Positions 5,901-8,139 of a stretch of DNA of 8,139 bases are shown piece after piece. Numbering within the stretch: position 1 is the stretch's first letter; each line of letters begins with the position of its first letter. The notes under the pieces were generated by a model that was given only the letters and a program-made list of their open reading frames with translations, was not told the origin of the DNA and searched no databases. The position numbers were made by a program, and so were the translations under genes. This stretch comes from Reyranella sp. (GTDB lineage: Bacteria > Pseudomonadota > Alphaproteobacteria > Reyranellales > Reyranellaceae), in assembly GCA_004296815.1 (NCBI GenBank), contig SCVT01000005.1, positions 1 to 8,139 on the forward strand, read 5' to 3'.

Positions 5901-7708
5901 GATCGATCGAGGGCGCCGGCACGTTCGCGCTGGGCGCCAAGCAGCTCACGGTCGGCGGCAACAACCTCTCGACGACGGTGACCGGCAACGTGCAGGGCAT
6001 GGCCGGCGGATCCCTGGTCAAGGTCGGCACGGGCACGCTCAGCCTCAACGGCGCGACGACCTATGGCGGCGGCACCACGGTGTCGGCCGGCCGGCTCGCG
6101 GTGAACGGCACGATGAACGGCCCCGTCGTCGTCGGTCCGTCCGGCGACCTGGGCGGCAGCGGCACGATCGGCGGGCTGGTGACGATCAACAGCGGCATGG
6201 TCTCGCCGGGCAACTCGATCGGCACGCTCACCCTCAGCGGCAACTACGTCCAGAACGGCGGCACCTACCAGGTCGAGGTGAACAGCGCCGGACAGGGCGA
6301 CCGGATCAACGTCGCGGGCACGGCGACGATCAACGGCGGCACCGTCGCGGTCACCGCGCAGTCGGGCAGCTATGCGCGCAACACGACCTACACCATCCTG
6401 ACGGCGACCGGCGGACTGACCGGCACCTATGCGAACGTCACGTCCAACTTCGCCTTCCTGTCGCCCACGCTGTCGTACAACGCCAACAACGTCTTCCTGA
6501 ACCTGGAGCTGACGCAGAGCGCCTTCGCCAACGGCGCACAGACGGCCAACGAGCGCGCGGTCGGCCAGGTGCTCGACATGGCCTGGCCCACCGCCACCGG
6601 CGACTTCGCCACCGTGATCAACGCCATCGCCGCCCTCAACACCCAGCAGGGACCGGCCGCGCTCACCGCGATCAGCGGCCAGAACTATGCCGGCATGGCC
6701 TCGGCGGGCGTCGCGTCGGGCCAGCTCTTCCTCAGCAACTTCGCGGCCCAGGCCGGCGGCTCGACGCGGGTGAGCGGCGGCGGCGCGCGCGCGACGGGCA
6801 CGTCGAGCCGGGTCGAGATGGCCGAGGCCTGCGACACGAGTTGCGAGGCCGCGATCGCCGGCACCTGGGGCGTGTGGGGCGGCGGCATCGGCGGCGTCGG
6901 CAGCTTCGGCGGCAACAGCAACTCAGGGACCACGACCTACAATCTCGGCGGCTTCGCCGGCGGCATCGACCGCCAGATCACCGAGAACGTGCTGCTCGGC
7001 TTCACCATGGGCTACAGCGCCGGCACGCAGTGGACGCAGGGCTTCAGCGGCCGCAGCACCTCGAGCACGCTGCAGGCCGGTCTCTACGGCTCGTTCCTGC
7101 AGGGGCCGCTCTATGTCGACGGGCTCCTCGCCTATGCCTACTCCGACAACCAGATGCAGCGGCAGATCGCGATCCCCGGCCTGCAGGCCCGCACCGCCAA
7201 CGGCCGCACCGCCGCCAACCAGTTCCTCGCTCAGATCGAGACGGGATGGCGCTTCGACATCGGCGGCGCGCCGGAAGCCTATGTCATCCCGTTCGCGCGC
7301 CTGCAGGGCCTGACGACGACGCAGAACGGCTTCAGTGAGTCCGGCGCCGATTCGCTCAACCTCTCCGTCGCCGCGCAGACCACGAACTCGCTGCGCTCGG
7401 TGCTGGGCGTCACCCTGGGCGGGGCGATGGATCTCGGCTGGCGCGAGAAGCTCGCGGCCCAGTTCAAGCTCGGCTGGGCCCACGAGTACGCAGGTACCGA
7501 CCGGCCGGTGACGGCCTCTTTCGCCGGCGCGCCGGCGCTCGCCTTCACCACGTTCGGCGCCACGCCGCAGCGCGACGGCATCGTGATCGGCCTGAACGCG
7601 ACCGCGCCGGTCGCCGAGCGCACGAGCCTCTACGTCCGCTACGAAGGCGAGATCCAGGGGGTCGACAACAGCCACGCCGGGTCCATCGGCATCCGGCTGA
7701 CCTGGTAG
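2990..7708 (+). CDS. Large type V autotransporter with PATR-repeat beta-solenoid passenger and C-terminal beta-barrel
   Basis: A 1572-aa outer-membrane autotransporter. Residues 1-29 are a signal peptide (MQLLRVVRRWGACC, then a hydrophobic core, likely cut at VLG/Q). The passenger, about 30-1060, is rich in Gly, Thr, Ser and Asn and predicted to be a beta-solenoid. It has seven PATR-type repeats at about 276-306, 373-402, 463-492, 554-583, 781-811, 846-875 and 1006-1036, core VGTGTLTLSGNNSYTGGT. It also has arrays of a shorter STAG repeat (SSTAGxATIxNxGxIxF). The classical junction VSPGNSIGTLTLSGNY is near 1071, a helical linker spans about 1185-1240, and the beta-barrel runs from WGVWGGG (1293) to the C-terminal GIRLTW, whose final Trp is the expected signal for barrel insertion. 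The frame extends upstream to a GTG at 2957, but that codon lies inside an inverted repeat without a ribosome site. The GTG at 2990 has GGGGGAG 8 nt upstream. No enzymatic domain (protease, lipase) is seen in the passenger, so adhesion or biofilm is a guess. Confidence 0.93.
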   Translation: MQLLRVVRRWGACCLAIAILGIAPSGVLGQNATWLASPATGDFGSAGNWSPAAVPTGTASFGASNTTTIQVGGGQTLGAFQFNAGGSAYTFEVTSGLEFTGAGITNNSGQTQTLAVTTASGSLMFSNSSTAGNATISVAAASQITFDDTSTAGTATISNAGTMCFCNDATAGSASITNAGTGTINFFSQTTAGSSTITNNGGTINFTADSAGGTARYVGNSGTLDISGLSGTGMSIGSIEGAGTILLGSKRLTVGSTNLSTSVGAIADGGTSGGTGGSLVKVGTGTLTLSGNNSYTGGTVIGAGTIAASSDSNLGGATGSLTFGENLLGNPGGTLRFLASFNSTRATTLASGGGTYDTNGFNSVQSGAIGGTGRLTKAGAGTLTLGGTNNYSGGTVVNGGTLAISSDVNLGLPGGGLTLNGGTLQTTAAVVSARTVTLGSGGGTVNIGAGTVSQLSGAIDGSGGLTKTGAGSLILTGTNSYAGGTTISGGALGISADANLGNAAGGITLGSGSTLAFRAAFDLASTRAITLNGGSVIDSGAFDTTISQGIGGTGGLTKVGSGTLTLAGNNGYTGGTTVMAGTLVIGVGGSTAATLSGTASVTSSAAELDLVNATLGLTTVSNLGTIQLRNTTSLGSASVTNNGAFMFFNDSSSAGTATIDNTGSISFLDSSTAGSAAITVSLGASLSFADSSSAGSATVTTNAASLTQITGGGSGGTARFVLNGASSRLDISGSTSGTTAGSIEGAGQVQLGANNLAVGGNNLSTTMSGVISDGGTFGGTGGSLTKVGTGTLILSGINTYTGGTTVSGGTLQGTTGSLQGNIVNNAALAFDQVATGTYAGSISGSGSVTKSGTGAITFTGTNSHTGGTAVNAGILQIGTVGTTSALTGAVTVNGGTLSVVNANLAGATVTTNTGITQFTNSSTASGATLVTNSGAQTIFAGNATAGTARVVTNAGGIFFMSGLLSGGMTAGSIEGAGTFALGAKQLTVGGNNLSTTVTGNVQGMAGGSLVKVGTGTLSLNGATTYGGGTTVSAGRLAVNGTMNGPVVVGPSGDLGGSGTIGGLVTINSGMVSPGNSIGTLTLSGNYVQNGGTYQVEVNSAGQGDRINVAGTATINGGTVAVTAQSGSYARNTTYTILTATGGLTGTYANVTSNFAFLSPTLSYNANNVFLNLELTQSAFANGAQTANERAVGQVLDMAWPTATGDFATVINAIAALNTQQGPAALTAISGQNYAGMASAGVASGQLFLSNFAAQAGGSTRVSGGGARATGTSSRVEMAEACDTSCEAAIAGTWGVWGGGIGGVGSFGGNSNSGTTTYNLGGFAGGIDRQITENVLLGFTMGYSAGTQWTQGFSGRSTSSTLQAGLYGSFLQGPLYVDGLLAYAYSDNQMQRQIAIPGLQARTANGRTAANQFLAQIETGWRFDIGGAPEAYVIPFARLQGLTTTQNGFSESGADSLNLSVAAQTTNSLRSVLGVTLGGAMDLGWREKLAAQFKLGWAHEYAGTDRPVTASFAGAPALAFTTFGATPQRDGIVIGLNATAPVAERTSLYVRYEGEIQGVDNSHAGSIGIRLTW
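3356..3907 (+). repeat. Passenger composite module, copy 1 (STAG array + SIEGAG segment + PATR)
   Basis: In-frame protein repeat. Five short units of roughly 20 residues with the core STAGxATI (SNSSTAG, DDTSTAG, NDATAG, SQTTAG, then a degenerate DSAGGTAR) are followed by GTAR (from 3626), GSIEGAG (from 3698), LTVGSTNLST and the first PATR unit (3815-3907). The same order recurs at 4850-5422 and 5690-6097. The 20-residue period suits one rung of a beta-solenoid. Confidence 0.8.
3815..4738 (+). repeat. Tandem array of four PATR units, about 90-97 residues apart
   Basis: Four copies of the passenger-associated transport repeat lie at 3815-3907, 4106-4195, 4376-4465 and 4649-4738. Each reads like LTKxGxGTLTLxGxNxYxGGTT followed by xGGTL. 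The spacers share SDxNLG and a GG(L/I)TL(N/G)xG(G/S)TL stretch, so the whole unit, not just the core, is duplicated. The spacing of 97, 90 and 91 residues is regular. Three further units (5330-5422, 5525-5614, 6005-6097) lie outside this array with spacings of 65 and 160 residues. Confidence 0.85.
4850..5422 (+). repeat. Passenger composite module, copy 2
   Basis: Second copy of the STAG-array/GTAR/SIEGAG/PATR module. The STAG units read SLGSASVTNNG, SSSAGTATIDNTG, SSTAGSAAI and SSSAGSATV. They are followed by GGTARFV (GTAR from 5135), LDISG, AGSIEGAG (from 5210), LAVGGNNLSTTMSG and a PATR unit (5330-5422). Compared with copy 1 the SIEGAG-to-PATR part is 71 against 70 residues. Confidence 0.8.
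5690..6097 (+). repeat. Passenger composite module, copy 3
   Basis: Third and shortest copy. It has fewer STAG units (ANLAGATVTTN, SSTASGATLVTN, NATAGTARVVTN), then MTAGSIEGAG (from 5900), KQLTVGGNNLSTTVTG, a shorter linker and the last PATR unit (6005-6097). The segment from SIEGAG to the end of PATR is 66 residues. It sits directly before the autotransporter junction. Confidence 0.8.
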
Positions 7709-7717
7709 GCGGCTGGC

Positions 7718-7735
7718 CTTTTCCGCCCGGAAAAG
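7718..7735. terminator. Hairpin downstream of the autotransporter, possible terminator
   Basis: A perfect 8-bp inverted repeat CTTTTCCG / CGGAAAAG with 2 bp between the arms begins 10 nt after the autotransporter stop codon. As RNA it would fold as a 7-bp stem with a GCCC tetraloop. There is no following U-tract on the plus strand, so a classical intrinsic terminator is not shown. It may instead stabilise the 3' end of the mRNA. Confidence 0.45.
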
Positions 7736-7740
7736 CGACA

Positions 7741-7753
7741 ATGCCGGCATAAT
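7741..7753 (+). promoter_or_regulatory. Palindrome overlapping a -10-like box before the STAS-like gene
   Basis: ATGCCGGCAT (7741-7750) is a perfect 10-bp palindrome. It overlaps CATAAT (7748-7753), which matches the sigma-70 -10 consensus at five of six positions. No good -35 box lies 16-18 bp upstream, so a promoter is only suggested. If real, the palindrome could be a binding site covering it. Confidence 0.25.
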
Positions 7754-7779
7754 GAATTGACGATGGGCGGAGCGCCTCG

Positions 7780-8139
7780 ATGCCGATCCACATGGACATC
7801 TCAGCCATCAACCGCCTGGTCGTGATCATCTCGCGCGGCCATGTCACGGCCGAGGAGATCCGCGAGAACACCCAGAAGCTCGTCGCCGCCAACGTGCCGG
7901 GCTACGCCAAGATCATCGACGTCTCGGGCTCGAGCTCGGACCTCACGCGCGAGCAGGTCGACAAGATCGCGGCGCTGCTGCGCGGCGATCCGGCCGACAC
8001 CAAGCGCGGTGCTGTCGCTTTCGTGATCAATCCCAACCGCAAGGGCTTCGCCGACGCCTTCGCCGAAGTGACCCAGGGCGAACGGCCGATCCGGCTCTTC
8101 AGCAGCCTGCACGAGGCGCGGAAGTGGCTGCTCGACGGC
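7780..8139 (+). CDS. Small SpoIIAA/STAS-like conserved protein (3' end outside window)
   Basis: Open frame of 120 codons running off the right edge. The ATG at 7780 has GGAG (7769-7772) 7 nt upstream. The protein starts MPIHMDISAINRLVVIISRG and has an early TAEEI. The middle reads AKIIDVSGSSSDLTREQVDKIAALLRG, and the visible end is PIRLFSSLHEARKWLLDG. This beta-strand/helix order and the terminal RLFxSLxEARKWL resemble the small alphaproteobacterial hypothetical proteins placed in the SpoIIAA-like/STAS family, which end shortly after this motif, so nearly the whole protein is probably present. Their role is not established; anti-sigma-type or membrane-associated regulation is only a family-level suggestion. 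It follows the autotransporter by 71 bp, with a hairpin and a palindrome between. Confidence 0.75.
   Translation, partial: MPIHMDISAINRLVVIISRGHVTAEEIRENTQKLVAANVPGYAKIIDVSGSSSDLTREQVDKIAALLRGDPADTKRGAVAFVINPNRKGFADAFAEVTQGERPIRLFSSLHEARKWLLDG

Noticed and set aside
3815..6097. Possible CRISPR or non-coding DNA repeat array
   Set aside because: The periodicity is in frame, the copies diverge mainly at the DNA level while keeping the protein motif, and the spacing is irregular. These are protein repeats.
6923..7750. Minus-strand open frame of 275 codons under the barrel
   Set aside because: It is antisense to the conserved beta-barrel, begins in the downstream hairpin region and is Arg/Ala/Gly-rich without motifs.

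Overview
This 8.1 kb window is GC-rich and densely coding. It looks like the chromosome of an alphaproteobacterium, possibly of the Bradyrhizobium/Reyranella type. That placement rests on the style of the autotransporter barrel, the SBP_bac_5-type binding protein and the small SpoIIAA/STAS-like protein at the right end. It is from memory of these families, with no search behind it, and is only moderately sure.

Layout from left to right. (1) A few last codons of a gene overlap the start of a dppF/oppF-type ABC transporter ATPase (21-980, +), as in a peptide-transporter operon. (2) Convergent to it, with only 4 bp between the stop codons, lies a periplasmic solute-binding protein of the peptide/nickel family (985-2511, -). 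Together they are probably parts of one peptide-type importer, with the binding protein under its own promoter. (3) A divergent 81-bp spacer carrying two dyad elements leads to a small pterin-4a-carbinolamine dehydratase (2593-2880, +). (4) A 109-bp leader contains an inverted repeat and a stretch that could pair with the Shine-Dalgarno sequence. (5) A very large type V autotransporter (best start 2990, end 7708, +; 1572 aa) fills more than half of the window. It has a signal peptide, a glycine/threonine/asparagine-rich beta-solenoid passenger with seven PATR-type repeats and a second, shorter STAG-type repeat, an autotransporter junction, a helical linker and a 12-strand-type beta-barrel ending in Trp. 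(6) A hairpin and a palindrome fill the 71-bp gap before a SpoIIAA/STAS-like small protein (7780 to the window edge, +), which is cut off.

The ABC genes work together in uptake. The dehydratase (pterin recycling), autotransporter (surface protein) and STAS-like protein have no evident functional link to each other or to the transporter. I see no mobile element, CRISPR array, tRNA or rRNA. The two points most worth a second look are the possible Shine-Dalgarno-sequestering leader and the threefold higher-order duplication in the passenger. The rest is ordinary chromosomal sequence.
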